From assembly GCA_015680685.1 (NCBI GenBank), contig MNCI01011924.1, positions 95,632-124,238 on the forward strand: a stretch of 28,607 nucleotides of DNA. The letters run 5' to 3'. Within the stretch, counting starts at the first letter, position 1, and each line of letters opens with the position of its first letter. The translations under genes and the position numbers were made by a program. Shown here piece by piece: positions 10,561-21,900 of the stretch. Under the pieces are notes generated by a model. That model worked only from the letters and a program-made list of their open reading frames with translations, did no database searches and was not told the DNA's origin. Source of the stretch: Gnetum montanum. Lineage: Eukaryota > Streptophyta > Gnetopsida > Gnetales > Gnetaceae.

Positions 10561-11164
10561 GTATAGCTCATTGCTGATAATACCATGCATTCTACTCATG
10601 TAGAAGATAATTCTACTGAATTTCACTCAATAGAGAACAGTAAAGAATGATTCTTATCCATGCAACATGGCTTGGTGTGGGAAAGGGTGGTCAAATCCAT
10701 GAACTATACGTTAGAGTTTTGTTCTCGAAGGAAACATTTTCACATTATAATGATGTATCAATGCAAGCCCGCTGTATCAAAAGAGGCTATAATGATGTAG
10801 TGCCTATGATTGATGAGGCAAAATCTCCAAAATTCATTCTGTAAGAAACTGTTTTTGAGAAGAAAGCAGAGGTTTATTGTATTAAATAATTGAATGAAAT
10901 GTACATCCTGGCACTCTAATGTATATAAATGCCAACCAAACATCCTCTCAAGCTAAGTAGCAATCAAAGTAGAAATTATTTGATTGGAATCCTAGCTGAA
11001 CTTAACCAAATCAGCACTGACTTGATCAAGAGACCAGCACATGGCATGCATGGATCATGAACATGACAGGACATGGTCATGATACAAGTTAAACCTATAT
11101 AATTTGAATTCAATTAATTTATATCTAATAATGCCCACAGCCCACAAAAAAACCAATGGAAAAA
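10561..11164. other. AT-rich DNA, no gene seen
   Basis: I expected more of the copia pol on the minus strand here but could not recognise it. Small open frames on both strands overlap and lack motifs. Confidence 0.4.
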
Positions 11165-11478
11165 AACAACTAACATCATCATCATCATCATCTTAGCCTT
11201 GTCCCAACAAAATGTGGTTGGCTATATGAGTATTCTTGTGCCATTCACCTCTGTGAAGTGCTGGATCCTTTATCTTTTTGCAATTTCTTCATATCACATT
11301 CAATCGTTTTCTCCCATGTTTTTTTTGGAACACTTTCTTGGAATGATGATTTGGCTGCATTTTTTGATAGCAAATGTGGGAACCCTTGTTCACTTTCCAA
11401 ATCATCCGGGCATTGATGTTGCATGTTGTTTCTGGAGGATGCTCTAGCAAGCCCTTGCTCATTGTCTATAGCAATCAA
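11165..11478 (-). mobile_element. RTE-clade LINE 3' end (truncated), minus strand
   Basis: The minus strand encodes VPKKTWEKTIECDMKKL, matching the PKKTWREVVREDM-like end of plant RTE ORF2 proteins. It is followed by the degenerate counterpart of the conserved 3' end (AGCCAACC then GTTGGGACAAGGCT) and a (GAT)n tail, seen on the + strand as CAT repeats at 11172-11192. Such a trinucleotide tail marks the 3' end of plant RTE elements. Everything upstream of the last part of ORF2 is missing or unrecognisable, so this is a typical 5'-truncated insertion. Confidence 0.78.
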
Positions 11479-11694
11479 GTACTATGATTGCTGCACATCA
11501 CATTTGGAGAATGCCTTTGCATATGCAAAATCTGAAAGAGAACTCATTTACAAGATTTGGCATGGTTTTACAGCTGATTGTCAACCTGATGTTGACCAAT
11601 GAACAAAAGCTAACATGATGCACTGAATATAGCCTTATGAATCTCACATTTAAAAAGAGAAGATTTTAGATATTTGTTTTGTTTAGGAGGTTTA

Positions 11695-11890
11695 TAAGGT
11701 ACAGTTTCAGGGAAATAAGAGACAAATTTTGGGGGTGTTGAAACTGATTCTAATTATATGTACTTTCATATATAACTTAAGCAAAATATGACTGTGTTAA
11801 ATCAGTATACCTCTTGGAATTGAACCTGAAATTTGCAAACCACAAGCCACATGTTCTAACCAAGTGAACAATATCTCATTGACAAAGAAA
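11695..11890 (-). mobile_element. tRNA-derived SINE-like element with intact B box, minus strand
   Basis: The complement of 11816-11826 is GGTTCAATTCC, a perfect match to the polymerase III B box GGTTCRANYCC. An A-box-like TGTTCACTTGGTTAGA is the complement of roughly 11855-11870. The tRNA-like head is followed on the minus strand by an AT-rich body of about 110 bases. The right part cannot fold as a full tRNA, so I call it a SINE rather than a tRNA gene. Its body differs from the family at 5111-5230. Confidence 0.6.
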
Positions 11891-12679
11891 TAGAAATTGT
11901 GAAATGTAGTAACACTGCAATCTCTCAATATTAATTTAACAAATCACATCTCCAGCACAAAGGTGTATGGAATGATTACTCAAATCTATGATGACAATGT
12001 TAGCGTTTATGTTTATACTTTGCATGAACTGTGCATAGGAGATAAAGTATTAACCCATACCTTACAATATAATAACATGCAGAGGAATTGCACCTTACGT
12101 TATAGTCTAACAACTAAATATACAGATATATTTGTGTATTTAACTCATGATCACTTTTGACTTGGCAATGTACTGATAAAGGTAAAAGAATCTTCATCAA
12201 TGACTCTAAGGAAATTGGTTAATACATTTCATCATTTGTTTTTTTGTAGATAGAAACTCATTCTTATAAAGTTGCATTCAAAGACCATTTTTTAGAAGGT
12301 ATGTGTATGATGCATGTGATAACCAAAATTCTGTAAGATGTACCTATATGAAACTTGTGGAGTTACAGATTTAGTATGGGGCTGGCATACTGAAAAGTAA
12401 GCCTTCTTTGTTGTGTACATTTAATGAATCAGAAAGCAGATGCATATTTTTATATTTCTATTTTTCTTCAAATTATAATAGGAAAGTAAATTTATCTGTT
12501 TATTGTTAGAGGCTAATTTCTTGTGAGCACATGGTTACTCTAATTAGGCTGTTAAATTAAACATGTTATGATAATGTGTATGGCTTTTAATGTTTGTCAT
12601 TTTCACAATGGACATGTTAATGTTTTTCCAGATGCTTGGAAGTTTTAGCATGAATATTTGAGGGTGATTGTTTTAAAGA
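11891..12679 (+). promoter_or_regulatory. Immediate upstream region of the GLR gene
   Basis: No other gene is seen. A pyrimidine-rich acceptor-like TGTTTTTCCAG ends at 12631, which would suit a leader intron whose last exon begins at 12632 and carries the GLR start codon at 12680. An in-frame TAA at 12674-12676 precedes that ATG, so the coding region cannot start further upstream without splicing. No convincing TATA box is identified. Confidence 0.35.
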
Positions 12680-12944
12680 ATGCATATTCAACCTTGGAAA
12701 GTTTTCTATATCTGCATTTTAATTGCATTCACATGCACATCATGTGCTGGGGAACAGTTAACACCACCAACAGTCAAGGTTGGTGTTCTTGTTTCCTTGA
12801 CCACAGTTCGTGGAAAGCTAATCAAAACAGCTCTAGAGTATGCAGCTGAGGAAGTAAATAAACATGCAAACATACTGAAAGGAAGAAAACTGGAATTACT
12901 TGTGGCTGAATCAAACTGTAGTGTTCTTCAGAGTGCTTTTTCGG
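12680..12944 (+). CDS. GLR: GLR exon 1: signal peptide and start of amino-terminal domain
   Basis: Codes residues 1-88 plus one base. The hydrophobic segment VFYICILIAFTC followed by SCAG is a signal peptide, with cleavage likely near residue 24. VKVGVLV and ALEYAAEEVN match the start of the GLR amino-terminal domain, and NCS matches the family's DTNCS. The donor is CGG|GTGAGG, leaving phase 1. Confidence 0.9.
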
Positions 12945-15900
12945 GTGAGGAAATCTGTTGGTGATTTTTTGTTTTCATTTATTTGTTGGTGATAAAATTT
13001 GAAAGAACAAAATGGGATTTTTTTGGGGGCCAACATCCAAACTAAATTTTATCAGACAAAAAAATCATTTTTTTCTGAATTATGTGTTGATTTGATTCTG
13101 ATGGAGAGTTGACCATTGTCAACTATAGCATGAAGAGTCCTAGCTAAAATAGGCAATGGTTATAAAAGAGAAAGTTACGATATGCATCTCCTGTTAGAAT
13201 CCAAAATGGTTATGAAGCATCTATGGCATTGCTCTTCAAGAGTTACGAATGTTTGATTAGGAGATCAACATATGATTTATAAATAAAATCCTTTACTATC
13301 ATGTAATTTATGTTTGTAAGATCCTTTTCTATAAGTACTTTTACTGAAATTGAATTTTTCTTTGTGTCCATCGAGATCTCTTGGATCTATCACTCTAGTT
13401 TCAGAATTCGTTTTATGGAAATTTTTTTTAACTTCATAACTTAGTGCTGCTTACTGGAATCACACCTATGACCTCAGGTTACCAAGCCAGGACTCTCACC
13501 TCTAAGTTAACACCTCATTATTGCCTTATGTACAAAAATGCTAGACAGCTTGGAGCTTATTAAAGGAAGCCTAGATTAGATTTTGTACACAGTAAACCTT
13601 ACAAGGAAAAGATAATTACTAAAGAAAAATCTGTGCTTTGTTTAATTTAATGACTTCAATACATAGTAAATACCTTTTTTCCACATTTCTTGATGCAGCA
13701 CTACAATTATTGGATGCTGGAGTGTTGGCCATAATAGGTCCTCAATCATCAGCCGAATCATACTTTGTGGCACAGATGGCAGAAGCAATTCAAGTTCCTT
13801 TGATTTCTATTTCTGCTACAGATCCATCATTGTCTCAGCTTCAGTACCCTTATTTTGTTCGAATGGTTCCCAGTGAAGCAATTCACATGGCAGCAGTAGC
13901 AGATATAATGCACAACTATGGTTGGAATGAAGTTATTGCATTGTTTTCTGACGATGAGTTAGGGAGGAACACAGTCAGGAAGTTGAAAGAATCTTTAGAC
14001 AGTATTGACTCAAAGATCTCATATAAAGCAACATTTGGTTTTAATACGAGCAGTGAATATATTTATATGGTTCTTGCAAAAGCGAGAAAAATGAAAAGTA
14101 GGGTTCTAGTTGTTAATGTGCAACCTTGGATTTCTCGGATGCTTTTGTCTGTTGCTATAAAACTGAGAATGTTGGGCACTGGCTATACATGGATTGTCAA
14201 CAATGATATTTTAAATGTCCTTTCTGAATTGAATCTTCAAATGGATTCTTCTGTAACAACCAATGACATTATAGGAACTAGACCACATGTTCCGCTTTCT
14301 TCAAAGCTTCAGGAATTCAATTCTCAATTGAATAAAAAGCTGGGTGAGAACATCACTCGAGATCTTTCTGTGAACATGGATGCTATACATGCATATGATG
14401 CACTATGGGTATTTGCTAAAGCAGTAGATAGATTGAAGTTTGATAAGGATTTCTCCCATAACGAACATTATTCAGGAGAGAATTTTATGGAAAGGCAAAA
14501 ATTTGTTGGAGGTCCTGAACTTCTGAGACACATTTTAAGAAGCAACTTTTCTGGGGAGACAGGGAAGATTGAGTTTGATTCCAAGGGAGATCGTAGGCAC
14601 TCTATTCTTGAGGTTGTCAATGGTAGTGGAAAGCAATTAGAAGTTGTAGGATACTGGAGGATATCGTCAAAAAACTTTTCAATTAGTCCTCCAGTTGATA
14701 GCTTTGTGAACATGTTCAATGCTTCTAAACATGTCAATGCTCTCAATACGTTGAAGTTACGAAGAATTTCTGCAGTCTCTAATAATCATGGATTTGAAAG
14801 GCATCTGAAGATTATTATACCAAGGAAAACTGGATACAGGAAATTTGTTAATATAACTGTTGACCAGCACAACAATACAATTATAACCGGTTTCTGTATC
14901 GAAGTATTTAAAGCTGCTCTTAAATACCTCCCGTACAATGTCACATACAATTTTACACCTTATGGAAATGGGTTTTCTAATCCACTATATACTGAGATTA
15001 TCAAAAAGGTTGCAGACAAGGTATGTACTTTGACAATCCATTTATTTCAATATGTATTGGCATCCATCAGTGTTACGTATGTATCATATGAAATTCATTA
15101 ACTTGAATTTCTTTAATGATTGTAAATGTTATGGTGTTATGGAATGCATTCAAACATAGAAGTTCATGGAATTATGGAATTGATTCATTAATTTCTAATA
15201 ACTTTTGCAAATATTTGATAAATGGCACAAGTTCATACTGTAAGTTGCTCAAAAATATAATATAGGAGCACTTGTTTTAAAAGGGTTTTGTTGAAGAATT
15301 GATAGAACTCTTAAATCTTTTGATATTCAGTTTTGGATATTTAGGTGATGAGGTGGTAGTTACATGGAAAACTTTTTAAGTTCCTTCCTTGCTTGGTTTT
15401 TTTTTCACCATTTCATTTATTCAAGGGAGCAAAGTAGATAGTTAAACAAGATTTGTCATGTTTGTAGATATTACATTTCTCTAAAAAATATATTTTTGGG
15501 ATCGTAGGGATCAAACAAGAGACATGATCAAAGTTCCATCACATAAGCTATTAGCTGCATGTGGTTTATAGGTTTTGCTACATTTGCTTTGCATTTATAG
15601 GGTATTCTAGTTTCAGTTCCAGAAATTTGTCGCAAGATTATCAAAGTGAGAATTGCAAAGTAAGATGTGTAGGGGAAGGTTGTAGATGGATTCTAGATCC
15701 AAAGATTAGTGAAGCAATAGTTGCAAAGAAAGCTTCTGGTTAGATGAATTCTAGATCCAGAGCCTTCTGGCCAATGGAAGGATCCTCATGTGAATAATCT
15801 GCCTCCACCATTCCCTCAAATACATCAGTGAATGAGACATGAATGAGAGTGGTTCTCTGAATGTTGTAAACTTTTTTGGGTTGTCATAATGCTTTGCTAA

Positions 15901-18900
15901 ATGAACTTTGTTGATCTGGCAGTGTGCTATATTTTTCTTCAAATTAGTGGCTATTTATCAAGATCTTGATTTTTCTTTAGCTAGGAAACAAGATCTTAAT
16001 CTTTTCTTCTGAACAACGTTTTCAAGAAACGTTGTGTGAATCTTGCATCATGATAGAGTTTTCTTTAGATTCTTGGCTATTTCTCAAGATCTTAATCTTT
16101 TTCTTTAGCACAGAAACTCTGTTTTCCCCATATTTTTGTTTAAGTGCTCTCTGTGCAAAATATTATGTAAGTAATTTGTTGCCAATAAAAGTCACTCATA
16201 AATTAATGCTTCTCATTTTGTGCAAATAGACTCATAATTTAATTTTGATGTCAGTGCTTCAGAACACCTGCATGTGTCTTGTTATGTTCAACTTCTAAAT
16301 CTTTGTTTAATGTTTGAAGGGTTCAAATATGAGAGAATACGTTTGCTTGGGGTATATTATTAGAGATGAAAATTTATCCATTTCTTTCAGAATTCATCAA
16401 TGATACTTTATCAGGGTGACATTTTTAAACAACATGAATACATTCTCTTTGATGGGAGGAGGACTAAAATTTATCCAACCTATTGTTTACTAAAACTTCC
16501 CTAACTCATGCAACTATTACCATTGTGAAAGCTGCATATTTAATCAAATGTTTATCTCTTTCATGTTGTAAAGAAACCAAGGAAAAATATACAGAATTTA
16601 CCATTGCTCAAGGTTTTAATGATGATATAGCTTTCCCGTCTCTCACAATAGGTAAGGAAAAATTTGTTTTCTTTGTAAGTCAATATAAGAGTAATAAAGT
16701 TATTGACACTAAGAAGAACATCTCATTATTTTAGACTACAACCTTAGCTAAATTCGAAGTCAAAATTTTACCTTTAAGTTCAAGAAAACCTGAGGAGGAA
16801 AAAATGATGAGGGTTTTGTTATGATTAACTCACGAAAGGGGACAGGCTTTAAAAGTCCTGTGAAAATGTTAAACCTTTTTTCTGCATAATAATGTGTTAA
16901 AACCAACACAGCAATTCAAACAACGTTTCTTGAAACTTGATATTAGCATCTCACATATCAAAGGAAGCACAGACATAGCATTTATATATGATAAAATGAC
17001 AGAGGGCCACCTAACATGGTTTTACGATGTCAATCATAGAGTAGATAATGCACCTGTCAAAGGGTTTGCTTTGTTAAATGTAAGGAAAACAAGAAAGAGG
17101 AAGAGTTAAATATGCAAAAGAATTTGGTTATTTAAGGAGCATGGAAAGCAGCAAATGGAAGATCCAAAAGACGGAGAGAAACAATAACCAAGGGAAATAT
17201 AAAGGAATTTGAAATAGCTGTTAATGTAGCTTTTGCTTTTATATTAATGGTGAAAGGAACTCATAAAGCTAACACAATGTAATTAGGATAAGGCTAGGAT
17301 GATGATGATAAGTCCATTTGTTTTAAGTATACTGATAATTGTATTTTCAGTAAAATTTGCCTCACTTTTTAATAAATTCATTTGCTTTGTCTCATGAAGC
17401 ACTGGTTTCTTATCATTGATGTGATTTTTATACCTGTGCATTTTTAGCAATTAATTTGATTAATTGACCAAACAGTTTACTCATCATTNTCATTGATGTG
17501 ATTTTTATACCTGTGCATTTTTAGCAATTAATTTGATTAATTGACCAAACAGTTTACTCATCATTGTTGCTTCTCCTAGTGCAGTCACTTGTAACTTATG
17601 CATACCATGTGAAAAATCTTTCTTTTGTATTAATTTATTATAACAAACAATCATGATTATGCATACACCTTCAATTGGTTATGTGAATGCAATCATTCTG
17701 ACAGTCTGGAGGGTGAATTTTCTTTTACTCACCAAAAATGTTAAGGAAAAAAGGATTTCAATGATTCAATGTCCTATAATCACAATAATTTGTAAGAATA
17801 ATTTTCATAATGAATTTTGGAACCTGTAGCTACAGATTTCCTTCATAATAATTTACATTTGCTAAAAAGTGTCTCATTTCCTGGTTTCTCATATATAAAC
17901 ATAATTTGAGCTGGGCAGAACAGGAGTTTGATGGAGCTGTTGGAGACTTTGCAATTACTACAGAGAGAGTGAAGCTTGTTGATTTCACTTTGCCATATAT
18001 TGATACAGGAATTGTACTTGCTGTTCCTAAGAAGGTTACAAGAGCAAACAGGATATGGGGATTTTTAGAGCCATTTACATGGAGAATGTGGTGTACTATT
18101 GGTGCCTTTTTCATCTTTACAGGACTTGCCATATGGTTTTTAGAGCACAAGGACAATGAAGACTTCCAAGGAAAACGCAAAAAACAGTTATTGAATGCTC
18201 TTTGGTACGTGTGATCAATGCCACAAATTTCATACTTCAAGATGAATGTTTATAAGGTTCATGATTCTTTGATAGCTTTCAATGAATGCTGTCTGCTGTT
18301 AGTGCGATCCATTTGGGTTCCTTTTTATATAATTTTTTTCTTTCTATATTATCTTTGAAAATGTTGAATTAATAGGAACGTGGAAGTTGATTAGGTTTTC
18401 AGTAGAACACAAGTTTGGTTACAATGGAATAAAGTCCATTAAAATAAAATAGCTTGTTGATGCATCTGATGTTCATAGTTTCATAAATTGACATATTGAT
18501 GTTTCATAGGAAATATATTGAAATAAATGTTATATGAATTTATATCTGATATCTGATTTATTGCTTCCAAGAGTGATATAGCACTCAGACAACTCTAAAT
18601 CGTATTATTAAGATTTGATGAACTACAACATTTTGGGAATCTGGTAGATGCACCTGGCAATATGGAGGTTAGAAAATTATGAAATTTTTGCATCCATATC
18701 CAATATATATTCATACCAGCGATAATCTCCTATAGCAAATTGCACATGAAGATGTCAGAAGCCAGTCGGTCAAGTCAGTCGGATACAGGTATATTGGGTG
18801 TTTAGAGATTGTAAATGCCTAATCTGGTCTCTAAACTGGAAAACTCTATCTATAATATACCAATTATTTGTTAGCGGGTGATTCGTTTTTTAATTATTAC

Positions 18901-21900
18901 AATTATAGGATAATTTTAATATTATTGCTTTTTCAAAATGTGCTAATAATTTTTTAAAAAGACGATCATGGCTTTTCACAAAGGATGCCACCCATAGTGA
19001 AGTCAGGGTCAGTGGGCCCATCATGTGTTTTAAGCCTCTAGTTACAAATCATGAATTCTGCGATGATATGCAAATATGAAGGTCCCTCAAATGATTCCAT
19101 GTGCTGGCTCGACTTACTATCAGGAGTGAGCCTGCCCAGACAAGTTCGGGTAGCCTCACCTGCCCTTGATTAAAAAAATAAAAATAAAAATTGAGTTGCG
19201 GTCATGTGTTTATCTTATCTTTACGAAGTCCATTTGTAACAGCATTTAAGCATAGTTCTTTCCTTGTCAGCGGAGCTTGTCCTCAGTCCTTTTGTCAGCC
19301 ATGTTTATCTTTGGATAGCTCATTACCTTTGCTTGGCCTTGAATTGTATTTTGTGATTTCAGTACTTTGAAAGCCATTGATGTGTACATAATTTCTGATT
19401 TTTCTGCAGAAGTTTGAAATACGATTGTAGATTTTCCAGCAACAGATGAAAAAAAGAATAATGTCTAAATAGTCACGTTGCTGAATATGGGAATGCTCTT
19501 ATCCAAGAAAATGTTCCTGCAAAATAGCAGAAAAGACAAATACCAAACAATAAAACACACAGCAAAATTTACGTGGAAAGCCCTTCAACATGAAGGGTAA
19601 AAACCACAGGAAGCAGTGCAGAGCTCTATTAATTCTCTTCAAATGTTACAGCCTAAACAAGGCAAAACAATGCTTTCCAGAGCACAACCACTCAATTACA
19701 GAGAACAACAGCAGAGCACCACCGGAGCACAACAGCAGAGTACAACCACTCATGCTTTCACAGTACTTTCACTAAGCACCCGACACACTTGACATAAAAC
19801 ATGTATTCTTTAAATAAAATTCTAACTCGTAGTTTTCTTTTCTTTCCCTGAATTCAAATTTTAGTTAACACTGTAAGTTACAAACAAGAAGTTACAAAAT
19901 GTAACTTTGAGATTACTAAAATAAAGTGCTAGATGATTTGGCTTCATTTATCCAACAGAAAAATGAATTTGTTTTTTTTATTAAGTCCTTGTTGCCTTTC
20001 AAAGAAACAAATAGTAGTGTTTCTCATAGAGTTGTATGAATTTGTTTGAATGATACTGTTTGAATGCTCAAATTTTGAAAATACTAATTGTAATGAAATT
20101 CTGGAATAAATAGAAATCTTGTCTATGGATTTTGTGGTTTGTTCTTTCATTTCTCCAGTCTGATTTCTCTGATTTGATTCTTTGCCACTCAAATTCTCTC
20201 TGTGTTTTTATATAATAATCATTTTTTTTTCTAACTACATTATTGTTTAAGCAAGAAAATAGGCTACAACAGGCACAGAAAACCGTAACAGTCGATGCAA
20301 TACTTTGGCAGGGGAAGGCAGGGGAAGCCTGCCCTGACTTGACTCCGGGCAGGTTCACCCTGATTGTAAAGTTGAGCCCCGGTGCCGAACCTGATCTTCT
20401 GAAGAATCAAACGCTTAGTCTATCATGACTTGGGGTTAGTGCTAAGAATTTGAGGAATCCTTAAGGGGCTACTGAATACTAATTAATAATCGCAACATAT
20501 ACAAATTATGCCTTATCATTGAGGGGCTAAACGTTTGAGTTCCTTGGAAGGCTTTTCTGTGATGATGGCATTTTGCATGTTAGCTCTATAGATTAATCCT
20601 TACCACGGCAAGAGCAGTTGTGCCTGCTTGCTCGACAAGGCAGTCTCTTCTCTTTCAGCTGCCCAAGCTTCATTCAATCCGTGATTTTTAACTTTTGCAT
20701 AATCTCTATTGCTCATTGCTTTTGGGTTACTTTTGTATAACTTTGAAGGGCGTCATCTTTCTGTATGGCATGACCAATAATGTTGTTTAACAATTGTTTT
20801 TAGCTGTGATGAATATGAAATTGCTTGCAACATTCACAGCGTCACCTTGTTCCCATTCCCTTAGTAAGTTCATGCCATTCATCTAATTCTTATAATCGAA
20901 TCTATGCCACTATCAAGCAATACATTCCATTAGTGTTAAAGAAACGTATGCTTTTACATGGAGCCAACCTTTTAAATCTATGAAGCCATTTATTTATGTT
21001 TTTCTGCTAATCACCATAGGAAAACTTGTTAACTTTCAAGCAGTTTATTTCACAAGTTCTTAAATTTGCGAAGAACTAACCCTCTAAGTAATATGCTTGT
21101 CTAGAAAATATTTAAGTAATATGCTTGTCTAGAAAATATTTGNCTAAGTAATATGCTTGTCTAGAAAATATTTAAGTAATATGCTTGTCTAGAAAATATT
21201 TGGTCAAAATCCATGGTGTTTTCTCTGGTCATTCCTAATAAACGTGAAAACAAAGCCTATTGATCATGTCAATGTTCTGCTTTTGATGCTTATCCTTTGT
21301 GATGTTTTTTTAAAACCACTGGATTATAACCACATTCTTATCTTTTTGTTTCACACAGGTTCATTTTGTCCACTCTTTTTTCTGCTCACAGTAAGACAAC
21401 GTCCCGAAGCTCCATTGAAAGTTAATTTTAAACCACTTGCTGAGTTCTTGTTGACATGATTACACCTTTTTCAATTGCAGAGGAAAACGTCAAAAGTTTC
21501 CTTGGCAGAGCAGTGCTGATTGTGTGGTTGTTTGTGGTGCTGATACTCACATCAAGTTACACAGCAAATCTTACTTCAATCTTAACTATTGAGCAGCTGC
21601 GACCTACAATAAATGGTCTTGCAGGACTAGTTACAAGCAAAGTCCCCATTGCCATACAGAGTGGCTCATATGTAAGGGACTTTTTGATAGATTTGGGTAT
21701 ATCAAAAGACAGGTTGGTTACTTCAAGTTCAGCCAGTAACTATACACTGTTGGCACGAAATGGTCCACAACGACATGGAGTGGGAGCAATTGTTGATGAA
21801 CTGCCTTATATACAAGTCCTCCTTTCAATGTCATGTGATTTTGAGATTTCTGGAGAAGAAGTTTTTAAAGTTGGCTGGGGATTTGTAAGTAGTTATCACA

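Larger units (their letters stand above)
15021..17923 (+). other. GLR intron 2 (about 2.9 kb)
   Basis: Starts GTATGT and ends GAACAG. A competing AG at 17917-17918 would shift the frame, so 17923 is preferred. It holds a SINE-like copy, direct and inverted repeats, an RTE LINE tail and one assembly seam. Confidence 0.85.
18205..21358 (+). other. GLR intron 3 (about 3.2 kb)
   Basis: Starts GTACGT and ends TTTCACACAG. It contains two GC-richer repeat-like pieces near 19000-19180 and 20300-20400, a degenerate repeat at about 19540-19790, and one assembly seam. No nested gene is seen. Confidence 0.85.

Noticed and set aside
11800-11890. Possible tRNA gene on the minus strand
   Set aside because: A and B boxes are present but the acceptor and anticodon stems do not pair, so a SINE is the better call.
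14468-14746. 92-codon minus-strand open frame
   Set aside because: It is the shadow of GLR exon 2.
17830-18240. 136-codon minus-strand open frame
   Set aside because: It is the shadow of GLR exon 3 on the opposite strand.
21244-21459. 71-codon plus-strand frame covering the microexon
   Set aside because: It reads the microexon in a different frame and has no family similarity; the spliced GLR frame explains this sequence better.
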